64,000 nt of DNA, from contig SMMW01000005.1 of assembly GCA_004794655.1 (NCBI GenBank), positions 1,302,001-1,366,000 of the forward strand, in the 5' to 3' direction. The position numbers were made by a program, and so were the translations under genes. The notes under the pieces were generated by a model, which saw only the letters and a program-made list of their open reading frames with translations, searched no databases and was not told where the DNA came from. Shown here in pieces: positions 1 to 12,400 of the stretch; the stretch's first letter is position 1, and every line of letters begins with the position of its first letter. The stretch comes from Marisa cornuarietis. Its lineage: Eukaryota; Mollusca; Gastropoda; Architaenioglossa; Ampullariidae.

Positions 1-672
1 TTGGAAAAAATTCCTGATGACGAGCTACATATTATGGTCCTCAATGATAACATTAAATTCTTTAAAAAGCTGTATGGCTTTGCACTTACAAACCCATTTA
101 TTTGAAACATGGTCTTTTTTCAAGTAAGGTCAGCGGACAATATTCCCTCCTTTACTTGTCCGTGCCTTACATGCGTTTCTTTATAAAAGATTCCGTTTCA
201 AAATGATGATTAACGATTCTGAATTGAGCTAACCGACACAAATGTTTCGGAAATTATTATGATGAGTAATTGGATAAATATTGTTTTGATTTTAATGAAA
301 CCATCTTTTTTTCGCTTGTATCTTATTACAGACAACTGTGTCTTAATTCCTTCATCTAAGTAAGAAATACAGCTCACAGCTTAAATCGCTAGAGTGTACA
401 TTTACAAGCATCTGGATAAATATTTCATGCAGCTTAGTCTTCTGATGAATATACAGAGACTACTAATTTAAGCATGATTCATTAAAATAACAGAGAGTTG
501 AGACATTTATAAGCCCGTAAACAGAGATTACTCTTATATTAGTTAACTAATTAGAGATTACATGCATGTACTAATACACATGAGTACAAGGACGGAAAAT
601 CTACACAGATAACACGACTGAGATATCAATGAGAAAGAAGACGCAAATTAAATGAATAAAATCCAAACTCAC
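1..672. other. Presumed intron 2 of gene A, no exon seen
   Basis: AT-rich sequence downstream (minus sense) of gene A exon 2. In the paralogs exon 3 lies roughly 300-900 bp past exon 2. I looked for its conserved VSCVIGS / IYxC signature on the minus strand and do not see it here, so the rest of gene A probably lies beyond the left edge. Confidence 0.5.
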
Positions 673-1023
673 ACACGTAGTTGAGTCCACAGCGAGCTGC
701 TGTCTCGGTGTTTGTTTTATTCACATAAACACACTCCAGGGTACTGCTGACAATCCGGATAATGTCTTGTATCTCCGTGTTGTTCTCAGTGGTGATGTTG
801 ATTATTTTAGTGTGCGGGTCCATTACACTTGCTGAAAATGTTTGTCTAAAAAACGCTGGTACACAATCTTCTTCTGTATAATTTGCTAAAAGAAAAGACG
901 CATTAGAACCATTGCGAGCCAGATGTAGTCTCCAGTGTATTTCTCCCTCTGCCTTGCAGATAGTAGAAGTGTTTTTACCAGCCGTTAAATCCACGATGTT
1001 GTCAATGCCGCAGAGTTTTACAT
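673..1023 (-). CDS. Gene A exon 2, Ig-like domain 1
   Basis: 351 nt, phase 1-1. First residues after the junction read DVKLCGID. Cysteine pattern is that of the family but with the C-x(4)-C mini-loop reduced to Y-x(4)-C (NYTEEDC against NCTEEGC in B). Confidence 0.8.
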
Positions 1024-1335
1024 CTGTAAAGTGTGATCATAAATTCAAACTCTTTGATGCTAGTTTGACTCGTTCATGATCCCTACGTATAGAATAAAAA
1101 CAGCATTGCTTACACCCCAGGGTAAATTTATACAGCACGCTATAGGATAACCACTCCAGACGTTTACCTACAAACACACAGACACACAGACACAATTTTA
1201 CATATACACGCATGTAATATGCACAGTGTCTGTTCACTAAGGCAACTACTAAAATCCATATCAGACACGGTAAATTCCTACAGCGCGCTGTAGGATAACC
1301 ACTTGAAATGCTCACTACGTCTCTCTTTCTCTCTC

Positions 1336-1391
<56 letters not shown>

Positions 1392-1902
1392 ACATACATA
1401 CGTATTTAATCAAGATCACGTTTATGCTTGAATAACACATCTCTTTATTCAGTGTGGGCAGTGGCTGAAATCCAAATCCGGCCATTAAACAGTTTATGGT
1501 AAATCCAAATTCACAGCTTTGTTGTTTAAATGTCTGGGTGTAGCACAAGATACTAGATCTCAACATCTTAGCAGATACACTGTTCCGTTCAAGAGATGCA
1601 ACCCGTTTAACTTCTCACCTGCAATTTTCTTCGTGTTTCAAAACGTCTCCGAGTAGTATGGCTGTGCTGGCAATGTCTCACGAGCATGAACCCAAAACTT
1701 TTCCAATTTTCTTAAACCTAATACATTTTTACGAAACATTTATATTTGATTCAGCAGAGAACAACATCGAGAATTAATTTATGCTTGTCTCTAGTTGACA
1801 ATACAACCCAAAATATGACCTCTTACCTGTGGCGGTTGATAGACCAAACACAGACAGTACTATGCTTGCAATCCAGACTGGTAGGCTTACGGAGGTAGAC
1901 AT
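673..1902 (-). CDS. Gene A: IgSF-like receptor, 5' part only (exons 1-2)
   Basis: Partial gene entering from the left edge; only the first two exons are in the window. Exon 1 (1827-1902) encodes a hydrophobic signal peptide and ends in phase 1. Exon 2 (673-1023) encodes an Ig-like domain of about 117 residues, open from acceptor TTTACAG to donor GTGAGT, phase 1 to phase 1. The domain shares the family landmarks TICKAEG, WRLH, the ENNT stretch and CGLNYV with genes B and D. It differs in one notable way: the third of six conserved cysteines is tyrosine (codon at 878-880), leaving an odd number of cysteines. The product should be a secreted or membrane-bound receptor ectodomain. Nothing can be said about its membrane anchor or tail. 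Whether A is functional is unknown: the reading frame is intact in what can be seen. Confidence 0.75.
1337..1389. repeat. (CA)n microsatellite in intron 1 of gene A
   Basis: Pure CA tract of about 50 bp between exons 2 and 1 of gene A. A CA tract occupies the same intron in genes B (13611-13694), D (62308-62343) and, shorter, E (about 42828-42840). Confidence 0.9.
1827..1902 (-). CDS. Gene A exon 1, signal peptide
   Basis: ATG at 1902-1900 (minus) starts a 25-codon segment beginning MSTSVSLPVW, with a hydrophobic core (IASIVLSVFGL) and a small-residue end (STA). It is followed by donor GTAAGAGG, phase 1. Length (76 nt), phase and donor match exon 1 of genes B and D exactly. Confidence 0.8.
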
Positions 1903-2232
1903 ATCACACACGTATGTATTCTCACAAATAGCAGTCTCACAACTGAACATACTACATTCTACATGCGTGCCAACTTGGGTATACCACCTTAGTGTAACCG
2001 GAGGTGTACAAATCCTTCATGTACGCCATGACAAATTACTACTCCTCTATCACCTAAAATGAAATGTGTCTTTCTTTAAAAGACTATGCTTGAAATCTTA
2101 GGAATAATTATACAATAGATAAGTACATGCATACTTTGCCTAGCGTTCTTTTTGCCCAAATCTCTGCTCCAGACTAACCAGACATTTCCGTATTGCAAAT
2201 TAGCCCCCCCTCTCGATTTGATGACGTTAATG

Positions 2233-2238
2233 CTTATA
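2233..2238 (-). promoter_or_regulatory. Possible TATA-like box of gene A
   Basis: Minus-strand TATAAG, 331-336 bp upstream of the gene A ATG. It lies in a region that aligns with the upstream region of genes B and D (shared minus-strand motif TACGGAAATGTC nearby). The match is weaker than the clean TATAAATAG of B and D. Confidence 0.3.
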
Positions 2239-2828
2239 TTTCCCTCTAGGGAGGATTTAGTTCACATAAAGTACAGGGTAGGGATTTTTGAAACACGTAT
2301 GCACAGTGTCAACGTTGGAAAGTCTTAATGCCTCCTAACACATGTTTCGGTTCCATCAAGGACTCAAATATTGTGCGAGATGAACTTACTGCTTAGAACA
2401 GGTTTCATACCGGAGCACTGACTATGAAAGGGACTGATAAGTATTCTTTTTTGTAAACTTCCCGGTTTTTGGCAGAATTTTTAAACTTTATGATTTCCTG
2501 ACAATGTTTTGACTGTTCTAGGAAATATTCGTTTCATTTCTAGTCCGGGAGGCGAGCCCCTACAAGGCGGCTTCAAAATCTTTATGTATTGCTTTTTTGT
2601 GCATCTTTATTACAAAATGTTACAGTACAAACATCTAAGCCTGAACCAGCGTCAGTGATTTTGCAATTTAACAAACTTGCACATTATACAAGATGTATTT
2701 TTCCAAATACGCACAATCTTTTAAACCATTTTACATATAAATGCTTGTGTTAATGTCTTTACATTTTTACCCCCTTATCCTCTCTTTCTCTCACTCATTC
2801 ATAAACACAGTAAACAAAAACTACTCAC

Positions 2829-3003
2829 ACACGTAACTGAGTTCACAGAAAGATGATTCCTCAGAAAACTTTCCTTGAAAACGAACACACACCAGAGTAC
2901 CGTTGACGAGTTGCACAATATCTCTGATGTGTGTTGTTCTCAGCGTTGATACTCAGCACTTTATTGTCAGTGTCTCTTATACTTGCCTCAAAAGTCTTGA
3001 ACA
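2829..3003 (-). pseudogene. Dead exon 2 relic of the receptor family
   Basis: The minus strand carries the C-terminal half of an exon 2: FEAS, then a SINAENNT stretch, then (in another frame) DIVQLVNGTL and CELSYVC before a still-intact GTGAGT donor (2823-2828). A 2-nt loss just after ENNT (around 2930) puts the two halves in different frames. The N-terminal half has decayed beyond the FEAS segment. No signal-peptide exon was recognised to its right, so it is an isolated relic. Confidence 0.8.
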
Positions 3004-4639
3004 AGTGAGTAAACTAGTCATTGCAAGCTAGGTGAGCTAATTCTAGTTATTCCCCGATCAAACGTAGAAGGAGATAGACGTGGTGTCAAGTTTGTGTGAA
3101 TGCCAGGGGAATCAGACTAATTCCTTGCGGAGTCAAGGTATGAAATAATTTTTCTTGATTGATTGATGGTATACTGGTTAGCGAGAGAATGCTGTGCTTT
3201 AAGTTTTCGGTTGCAAGTTTTGGCTATGGTAGTTTTCATATGTGACTTAATGTATTGGAGTGAGTACTCATAGAAACTTAAGGATTTGCAGGAATTAGTT
3301 GGGGGCCTAGAAGACGGCGAATTAAGATATCGTTGGCCCGGAGTAAAGGAGAATAGTACGTGTCTTCAACGTGGAGGATGCACCTCGACATTTGAATATC
3401 CTGTCGTCAGCGAGAGATTTACCCTACGACCAGGAGTATATTGTCTTTACGTGTCGGGAGTATATTGTCGTCAACGACCTGTGTGTGTTACGACCAGGAG
3501 TATATCGTCTTTATGTGTCGGTTGCGTTACGAGTGACCCAAGAGTCTATGGTCTTCGACGACCTGTGTGCATCATATCGAGGGAGATAACTCCATGAGCG
3601 GATATATCAGTGAGTGCTTGACAGTGTGTTTTGGTTATTTTACTTTAAATTAAAATATCAGCTGGGAATTTTGTATGCCCAATCGTAATAATTGCGGGAG
3701 AATTGTTTGACGTGAACATTTGCAGAGGATTTGATTATTAGTAAGAAAAGTGGTTTATGGTAGACGTTTGATTGAAAGGTTGAGAGAAAGTTATATACGT
3801 ATGTAAATGATATGTATTCTGGATTCTTGTAATATTTTTTATTTATGCTTAGTGTTGCATTTAGTGGTTAGAGTACCCTATGTTATCAGAAGGGTCATGT
3901 AGCCGGTCATAGGTTGTTTGATATGTGATGTGAATTTATTTAAGAATCCTTTGAGAGTGGAAACAGCCTTTGGAATTCATAAATTGTGCAGCTACCTTAT
4001 AAATACTAGTTTGAACCCCCTCCCCCTCCCCCGCAGTTACACAGATTGTAACCCACGTGCAGGTTTTTTTACTTTGTTGTGTGAAAGAACACGTGAGGAA
4101 CGCCGTGCTGGTCAGTGTTGTGTATGTGTCCTGTCGGCGCGTCCCGATTCCTTGACAGCGTGAGATACATATCTGTAAAATGTCATATTACTGTAAGCAC
4201 ACAGTCGTACTCCTTCATGATTGCGTCTTCTCTATATATGTTTTTTTTTAGGTGTGCGTAAGTGTGCTTGTGATATTCGTGTGCATATATGTGTTTCAGT
4301 GTGTGAAATACGTTTTTGTGCACGTTTTTGTGTGTAAGTCTTATGGGAGTGCGGTTAATAAATGTGTGTATGCTTGTGTGTGGTATCTGTGCGTTTTTGT
4401 GTGCGATAGGTGTATGTACTACTACTTGTGTATTTCACATGTGGATATGTAGCAGTAACAGTAGTGTTTTGTGAGAGGTGTGTTTATGTGGTTAGGCTGG
4501 AGGATCGTAGGTGTGTAAAGAGATTACATTTGTGTGTCAAGTCTTTTTAAGAAACAAGAGACAAGGTTCTAGACGAGGAAGCAGGGTTTTGTATAAATCA
4601 TATAATAAACCATCTTAAAATATTGCCAGCTTACTACTT
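3004..4639. other. Non-coding stretch with local imperfect repeats
   Basis: No family exon seen. 3410-3600 contains imperfect internal repeats of a GACCAGGAGTATAT / CGACCTGTGTG type, and GAGGGAGATAACTCC at 3578-3592, a motif often seen in molluscan repeats. 4250-4450 is GT-rich low-complexity DNA. Open frames here look incidental. Confidence 0.4.
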
Positions 4640-5190
4640 CTAATTTTGATGCCACAGCCGCTCAGTCAAGTTACGTGTGGGGAGTGGAGCTACGAATTCT
4701 CAGCAAGTTTCGGTAGCAAGTTTTGCCATTTTTTTCAAGCTGTCGACAGTGGCATCTCTTTTTGAAAGAACTGTAATTCGAGTCGAAAGACGAGTTTTCT
4801 TTGTCAAGACCTCTATTGAACTTAGTGTAACAATTTTAAATAGTTCAGAGAGTCCATAACAACGGCGCCAAAACGTAGTTCGTGAATCTGCAGCAGTTCT
4901 GTTTAATTTTGGAAGTAAAGTTTTGTTTATGAGTCGTCAATGTATGTGGTTACTTATGGAATACAGGTTAAAATCAGTTTTCGTTCTCCGTCTCCTGCTT
5001 CTTACTTCAGTAATCGTAGCTGTGCTCGCGCATAACTGAATTCTGTTTTTTTTTCAACTGTGTTATAGAAATTTATTCCGCAATTATTAGTGGTTTACGT
5101 GCCAAACTGAAATTTAGAATTCAATTTTGACTTGGATTACCGCACACGCGCGCGCGTGCGTGCGTGCGTGTGTGTGTGTGTGTTTTATAT
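4640..5190 (+). repeat. Dispersed repeat, copy 1 of 2
   Basis: About 550 bp that aligns in the same orientation with 46850-47375. Shared segments include GAGCTACGTGTGGGGA-like, GCATCTCTTTTTGAAAGA-like and TCTCCTGCTTCTTA-containing blocks, and both copies run into a (TG)n tract. No coding potential recognised. It may be a transposon end or part of the duplicated receptor 3' flank. Confidence 0.65.
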
Positions 5191-5621
5191 TGTGTGTTGT
5201 ACACATATTAAAGTAGTCCCTGCAGGAGAAAGATGTATTTTGTCTGTGTAAATATAATATTTAATGGTCTGGATGAGTACGCGAGTGAGCAGCTTTGTTT
5301 GGAAAATGTTTTGCAACTCTTTATAATAGCAACAGACTTTTATTTGTTACATTTCTCGTCTGGCACGTGCGGCTCGCAACATCCTGAGGCAGCTACACAA
5401 CTTCCACAACAAAAGCGGTTTAGTTATGACACCCGATCGCAACTAATTTTTAATCGTGGTCTTTTTAATTGAAAGCAGTTTATCATATTTTCATTAGGGC
5501 GAAGTTAACCGGTCCTAGTGCAGTTTTGATGAGGTTAAGAAGTGCTCACTACACAAGGGAAACATAATATTCTAACAGTAGTTAAATATTTCTTTGCAGC
5601 CATAGTAATATAAGAGTTATT

Positions 5622-5624
<3 letters not shown>

Positions 5625-5706
<82 letters not shown>
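5625..5706. repeat. (TG)n microsatellite
   Basis: About 80 bp of uninterrupted TG downstream of gene B; the D copy has a short degenerate TG tract at the equivalent place (about 55593-55620). Confidence 0.9.
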
Positions 5707-5708
<2 letters not shown>

Positions 5709-6036
5709 TGCGTATTACTCTTTCTGGGTGTGAGCAAAAGGAAATTATGGAAAATCTTTCATATACATATTCTTTGAAAAATACTAAGTCATTTATTACA
5801 AAGCGTCTCAGAATTAAATGGCGAAAGAAGATTAAACGCTATGACAAATATTCAAAAACAAATATTACTAGAGTTAAAAATTTTTAACTTTGAAGCATAG
5901 AGGTGATACAAAATATTTTCAATTCATAACTGACGATAATTTCCAGCATAAACAATCATAGAAAAGTATGAAAATTGTTGACAGTTTAAAGCACTAGTCG
6001 TTAAATTCTCCCCAGTAGATTTTTTCATAGTAGGAG

Positions 6037-6042
6037 TTTATT
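6037..6042 (-). terminator. Candidate polyadenylation signal of gene B
   Basis: Minus-strand AATAAA about 180 bp downstream of the gene B stop codon. It is a common hexamer in AT-rich DNA, so this is only positional support. Confidence 0.35.
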
Positions 6043-6222
6043 TTAAATTTTAAGCTGATTTTAAACAATGTACTCTTAGACAGGCATAAATCAATATTTC
6101 ACAAGAAGTGGTCCTTCACTTTCAAATCCTTTCATAAAGGCGTCTTGAATTCAGTTAATTTTGTCATGCTCTGTGGATTACGCTGAGTTCGTTTTCAAGC
6201 ACAATAATTGTAATTTACTCCC

Positions 6223-6443
6223 TCAATTTGAATAAATTTGGGTTTGGACCGCCTTCACTGTGCTGTACTCTGTGGGTTCGTACTTCGGGGCTCGATTCTG
6301 CTTCCTGTTGTTAAAGTTGAGTGACACATAAGTCAGGCCATCTTGGTTTGTCCATCTGCCCTTATCCATTTCACTGCCAGGAGTTGGGGTGGGCGGGGTT
6401 GCAGTCCACCATCCGTACCCCAAGCCTCGAACATTCAAGGGCA
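6223..6443 (-). CDS. Gene B exon 8, ITIM/ITSM cytoplasmic tail
   Basis: 221 nt ending in TGA, acceptor GTTGCAG. A tryptophan/proline-rich start (GWW, then TPTPG), then DGLTYVSLNF (ITIM at 6319-6336) and EPTEYSTVK (ITSM type at 6256-6273). The two tyrosines are 21 residues apart; an additional Tyr (PKYEP) lies between them. Confidence 0.9.
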
Positions 6444-9400
6444 CTGCAACTGATTTAGTTATTTTTTAATTGCAGTAACCTTCAATGCCTAATATCCTCT
6501 CTAAATTTGGCTGAGATGAATAAAACAACCGAAACTTCCGTAAGAGAATTGCAAACTAAAACTCGTTTTATAACACTAAAATAATATGAGCATATAATAT
6601 TTTGGGAAAAAGTCAAAGAAAGTGCAGATATTAAAATATTTTAAGCTGAGCTCTGAAAAATAATTTAGACTCAGTCTGGTATGTGCTAACCATTCACATC
6701 ACAGAGATGTGATTATTGTGATCTAAAAAGACACATTTTAACATAATAACATTCAATTCTAAATAGCGCACTAAAAATTAATTAATGCCTGTTACATTTA
6801 CCTGAGATATTGCTGTTTAAAGACACAAACCATACTTCTGGTGTCCGCTGCATGAGTTGGATTGCGAAATTTTCTTTTAAATTCAAAATGATGACAAACA
6901 TAATCTTGCTTTAGAAAATACAGGAAATATAGCTGTTCACGTTGGAAAACTGCAGTGGTGGTCTATCACTACATTTTTCAGTCAGATTGAAATTGTAACA
7001 AAAGCTGTTATCATTTACATTCACTCACGTTGATATATAGCATTCCAAGCAAGGTAGAAGAAAAAAATGAGGCATCGGAATGTTCAAGCAGTTCCTGTTT
7101 TGATACTTTACTCTGGTGGGATACAGTATCTAAGTATACCTTGTATCTTTGGCTACTTCAAGTTTTGCACATCCACATGACAGTATCACATACATGTAGA
7201 AACTTTCTTGTGTAAACTTGCCATAATTAAAAAGTATGAACATCATGCTACTAATTGCCCTCAGGGATAAACAAAGGAGCACCTTTCGTATGCTCTTATA
7301 TATATATATATATACCAATCCTCTGGAAAGAGCAGATTTAAATTTATTTGCTATAAAACCAAAAGTGTGTTTCAATTCAATTCACCTTCTGTGTACATTA
7401 GTATACACTGTATTCAATGGTACTACACAAAAAGAGAAATGTCAAAATTATTGTGACACTTACATTTTGATAAAATCACACACAAAATCTCTCCAGATTT
7501 TAAAAATGCCTCAGTTAAATAAGAAGAATGTGTTGTTTGTAAAATTTTAGTCCAGATGTTTTGTTTGAGAAGTTATCAGCGATCACCAGTGCTGAGAAGA
7601 AGGTAACCAAAGTTGTTACGTAACCAAACTTACGACCAGTGATCGTCTCGTGATTGATGATCTGGATAAATAATTCCATTACGTTTGTCTTGCCCTTCTT
7701 TGTTATCTCCAACAGAGCTGACAAAGAACTCATCCTCTGACTAGAAACTTTCAACTTCAGAGTCAGAATCCCACATCTTTTCAGCAGGTCTCAAAAATAA
7801 AGAACCGCTCGACACCCACGTTTACTACAGTGATGACGAAAGAGCAGAATCTTCCACTTCGTTTTACAAATGATTTCATATTTTATTATTACAGTTAGAC
7901 AAAACTGTAATATTTGTAGGACCCCCAAAATGATAAAAAAAAATTTATCTTAAAGTTTAAAAGATAACTGAGTGGAATTTAACAGTGAGCAGGCCTGAGA
8001 AAAAAGGACATGAACCGTGCAACGTTTTAAAGGTTTAAGTCTGCCGGGCCTGTTTTGTTACAATATTGCAAAACAACAGAATACAAACACATTCACGATA
8101 GACCAAACAAACTACATGTTTAAAGTGCGACTTAATTTGGTTCAGACTTAAGCAACTTTGATTATTGTGTGCACCTCTGGTAAGCTTAGACTACGTCAAC
8201 AAGAAGAAGACATAAACTTAAACTAAGTACTGTGTTAGGAAGAAATCGTTTTAAGTCACAGCTTTGCTACCTAATAAACGTGCTTTTTTTACAAGAACAT
8301 CAGGGTTAGGGTTAGGAAAAACGAAATCGTTAAGCCTGTACCTGTGTCGCAGGAGCTGAAGTCTGAGCTCGTGTCGTCTGCACACGAAAACAAAGGACAA
8401 TGACAAGAGTAAAACCAGCTAGAATGACAGGAGGAAAAACATAGTTTATAACAAAATAAGGGCAAAGTGTAATCAAACTATAGTTTTGAAACTTTCCAGA
8501 AACAATCCATTCAAAGCACAGAGATTAGTGAAATATTTCAAAAATTTCATTGGTTATTGTGCAAACAGTTTTATGTTACCGAGATCAAGGGACGTAATCT
8601 GATGGGATGCATTAAAGATTGCACTGCAAAATGTGTCGATATCTACAGATGCTCTCTGTGCTACAGAAATACTTTCTGCTGAATTAGAATGAAAATGGAT
8701 ATACTATAACATTTTTTAAAGTACTGTTCAATGCTGCCCCTTATCGTCCTTTTAGAAACTTTCCTGATTTCTCAGAAATGTCACGGCTTGATATAATTAG
8801 AAAGCGAGAATCAAGTGTAGCAGAGAGTTTCACAATCTTTCCATCTGCACTTAGGAATGTGAATACGCATTAAGTTCACAATGTAATTTTTACAAGGAAA
8901 TTTGTATTTTGACATATTTTAAATCCCTTAGCAATACGAAAGAAATGCCTTTTGCAATACAAACACATCACAAACATGAAGACTAATCGAAGGATAAAAA
9001 CGGAATAACAAAAGACAGGAAGAAACATCTCTACATATAAAAGGAAATAATAAAAATTTAGTACGAGTAGACGTGCCATCTTCGTTGCTGGCAAGAAAAA
9101 AATGAGCAGGTTTTTTGACGTAGAAGTGATATAAATATATGTGAAAATCTCTAAAAGAAATAAGTTCTTCACTCTTACGTATTCCTGTCTTCTGGAATCA
9201 AGACATTTTCAAGAATAAAGGAAGGTAGTTCTATCTACAGGTTCAGTGAATGTAGTTCACTAGGACACAGTATGTGAAAGCCTAACCCCTTCCTTCACCG
9301 GGTTTACCTCCCTTGATAAATCGAATGCTCATTCCTCCACAACAGTTAAGTGGTCTGGGGAGAGTCTTCCAGCTACACATCAAAGCAGGACTTGAACCAA

Positions 9401-12400
9401 CGAATGCCTACAAAACTTTATAACAACTAGATCTCTGGCAGGTGGATTAAAATAGATTGTGGCGGAAATACACTAGTCAGATGCACTGGGGTGGTCCATG
9501 AAGATTGAGTGTTTGACAATTCTGACATTTGAGTGTCAGTACAAACTAAGTTCTTACAGAAACTACCGATACGACAAAATATTGCCTTATGGTGATGTAT
9601 GAGTGAGAAATCATTTTGACAGGCCAGCTGAGAACGAAAGAAAGAAAGAAAGAAAGAAGGCCGTACGAACAATACAATCAATAAGTGAATGAAATTTATA
9701 ATGAAATAAGTAATAACGAAAGACTTAAGAAAGTGAGAATATAATATCTTCTTACTTTTTGAATGACGGTGCGCAGAGCTCATTCAGGTGGTCCAAGAAG
9801 GGAGTGGTGTTTTGTCATTCAACAGAGCACAGAGATTTGTGACTATCTTTTGAACTTTAATCTATCAATAGCTCTCCCTCCTTTTTGAGCTGCCTCTAAC
9901 AATTATTCTACACATAAAGCTTATGCTGATATAATATTTCTTTGTTTTTGTGTGTAAATACCTGCTGTTCTAAAAAAAAACTTCTGCTTCTAGTACTTGT
10001 TCTTATCCTTTTTTAAGACTATCAGGAGATAAATAAAGTAAATGTTATTAAGAAAAACCTGTAAATTCTCGTACATAATTATAGACAAACCTTTTGCATA
10101 TCGTCTTCGTCTCCTGATGACGATGAAAACAACTGCTAAAATGACAACAACGACGGCAGTAATAACTCCACCATAAAGAGCAACATAACTGCTCTCTTGG
10201 TCCTTTGCAGCGTGAGCTATTTGACAAGAAAAAGGAGAAATTTTTTATGTTTGATCTACCTTATTAACATTTTAATTAGTATCGGCAAAGTGTATTTTGG
10301 GGCTGTACTTGTCAATTAGGGACTTCTATGAATTTCAAGAAGAGTACTGTAACCTTTCTGTATCTTTATTAAGCTTACTAGGCAAAATATTTTCGTGACA
10401 GAGAAAAACAAGAAAAAAAACAACTTTAAAACCATCACAAACTCCTTGAAAATAGGTTCATTTCGCACAATATACAGTTTACATGTCTACAAATTACATT
10501 GTTTCCTTGTTAGACGAAACTTGTTTTTTGGACTTTTTTTCTTAAGAGTACTTAATGAAGACGTTGTAATGGCTCACCAACAGTGAAGTTTTCATTGCCG
10601 ACCTCATTGATGACTTCAATCTTGTACTCGCTATTCCTTAAATTGGATGGAAAGTTCAAGACGGCCAAACTACACCTGTGCAGGTAACGGTGCCGTCTGG
10701 AAGCTTCACAGGTGACGTTAGTCATCAAACCTTCAATCTTCTCATACGCAGATTTACTACTGCTTACAGATGACCCAATAAACCACATGTTACACTGATG
10801 TGGGGCAGGGAAGGCGATAACTTCAAAGGTTATCACCACTTGATTGCTTTTATCATTCACTGCGTCAAGATGCTTGAGCAAAACGTTTCTAGGAGTACCT
10901 GTTACAGACAGAGTGTGTGTGTATATATATATATATATATTCACGCACTTTTTTAGACCTTTATAAAATTCATTCAGAGTAATTTACATGTATCTATTCA
11001 TTTATGACATACAACTATGATGAAAACGTGTATATAGCAAAAAAATGAAGATACAATTACGGGCATTTTATAGAAGTAAAAAGACTTGTAACCAGAGTGG
11101 CAAAGGTTGGGGACAGGAAATAACTGAACAAAATCATGAAATTTCTTTAAAAAGTATCTTTTTCTTTAAGTCATTGATCTTACAGTTGACGTAAAGGTTG
11201 AGAATGACAGATGTCGAATTGTTTCCGCAACTATAAGCCGCAGTGTCTTCACAGCGAGCGATGAAAGTGTAGTTCAAAAGAGTCGAATCTCTCCAAACAA
11301 CAGAGTCGTTGTCGTGATTATAAATGTCCATCTGGGGTGGAGGCTGGTCATGAGATATGCACACGAAGCGCACATGATCGCCTTCCATCACCGTTGCATT
11401 TTTCTTCCCCCCATTTATTAAGAAACACGCTGTGTAGGCGACGTCTGCAATACAATTTGCAAACATAAGAATAGAAATGCTTCAAGCGCTGAAGTGGTGC
11501 TTAATACATGCAAGGCAAATATAAAAAGATTGGGGGACAAACAAAATAGACGTGGACTCAAATAAACCTCCAAATAAACTTAATGCATGTAATCGCGCAC
11601 GTGAGCATAGCGAATAATTTCCAAGTATGATCAATGTCAAAACTCAAATTACAGATGCAGTCACACCTTCTTCCTCTTAGTGAACCATCTATGGTCATCT
11701 TATTGCCGTTGTATTACTAGATGTTTAGATGACTATAACATCGAATAAAAACTAAACCTGGTTTTGATGCATTCAGATTTATTGACTTTTTACAGCAATA
11801 ATCTGTTTTTCACACCTTTAAGCTTTACAGAGTAGTTCCGTCCTCCTGGGAAGACAGCAACAAAAATGTCATAGCAATCTTCCTCTGGTGAAAGTGTTGT
11901 GTTAAACTGACAGGAACCTGACACCTTTACTTCACTCTTTGTCATCCTCTCGCTGGTCAGTGAGGTCACCATGTCCACTGTTTCCAGACTTTCGTTCTTT
12001 AATCGATAAAACAAAGATACAGGTCGATAATTAACGACTGTTCACTAGATTTTGTTTTATAAAATTAAAATAAAGTCGAATAAAACTGTTTAACCGATAA
12101 GATAAGTTGCTTGCGGATTATAAGAGAATGTTAGCAAATACAATTAAAACTTCGAACATAGTTGTCAGCCTTGAATTTGCGGCATTTAGTATTACAAAAA
12201 ATAACCTTACATGATTTTAATAATCCTTAAGATTGTTATGAAAGTGTAAATCGGAAAGATTTCTGCTGGTAATCATTTTACTTTAGGTGTGCAATCTCAG
12301 AAAAGAAAAGTCCTGAATTATTAAAGTGGAAATTTTCACAAATTCGCGTGATAAAAACACAAAATTTCCTTGAGAACAATAAAAGATTATTTTATGTGTT

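Noticed and set aside
1037..1399. Open frame rich in Cys-Val on the minus strand
   Set aside because: Translation of the (CA)n tract; same for frames at 13441-13719, 22302-22769, 28499-28805 and 48737-48964.
3286..3597. Overlapping open frames of 103 and 72 codons on the plus strand
   Set aside because: They arise from imperfect local repeats; no domain, no splice context.
8876..9172. Hydrophobic 98-codon frame in gene B intron 7
   Set aside because: Looks like a membrane segment (VFILRLVFMFVMCLYC) but is absent from block D and C equivalents and has no convincing splice sites.
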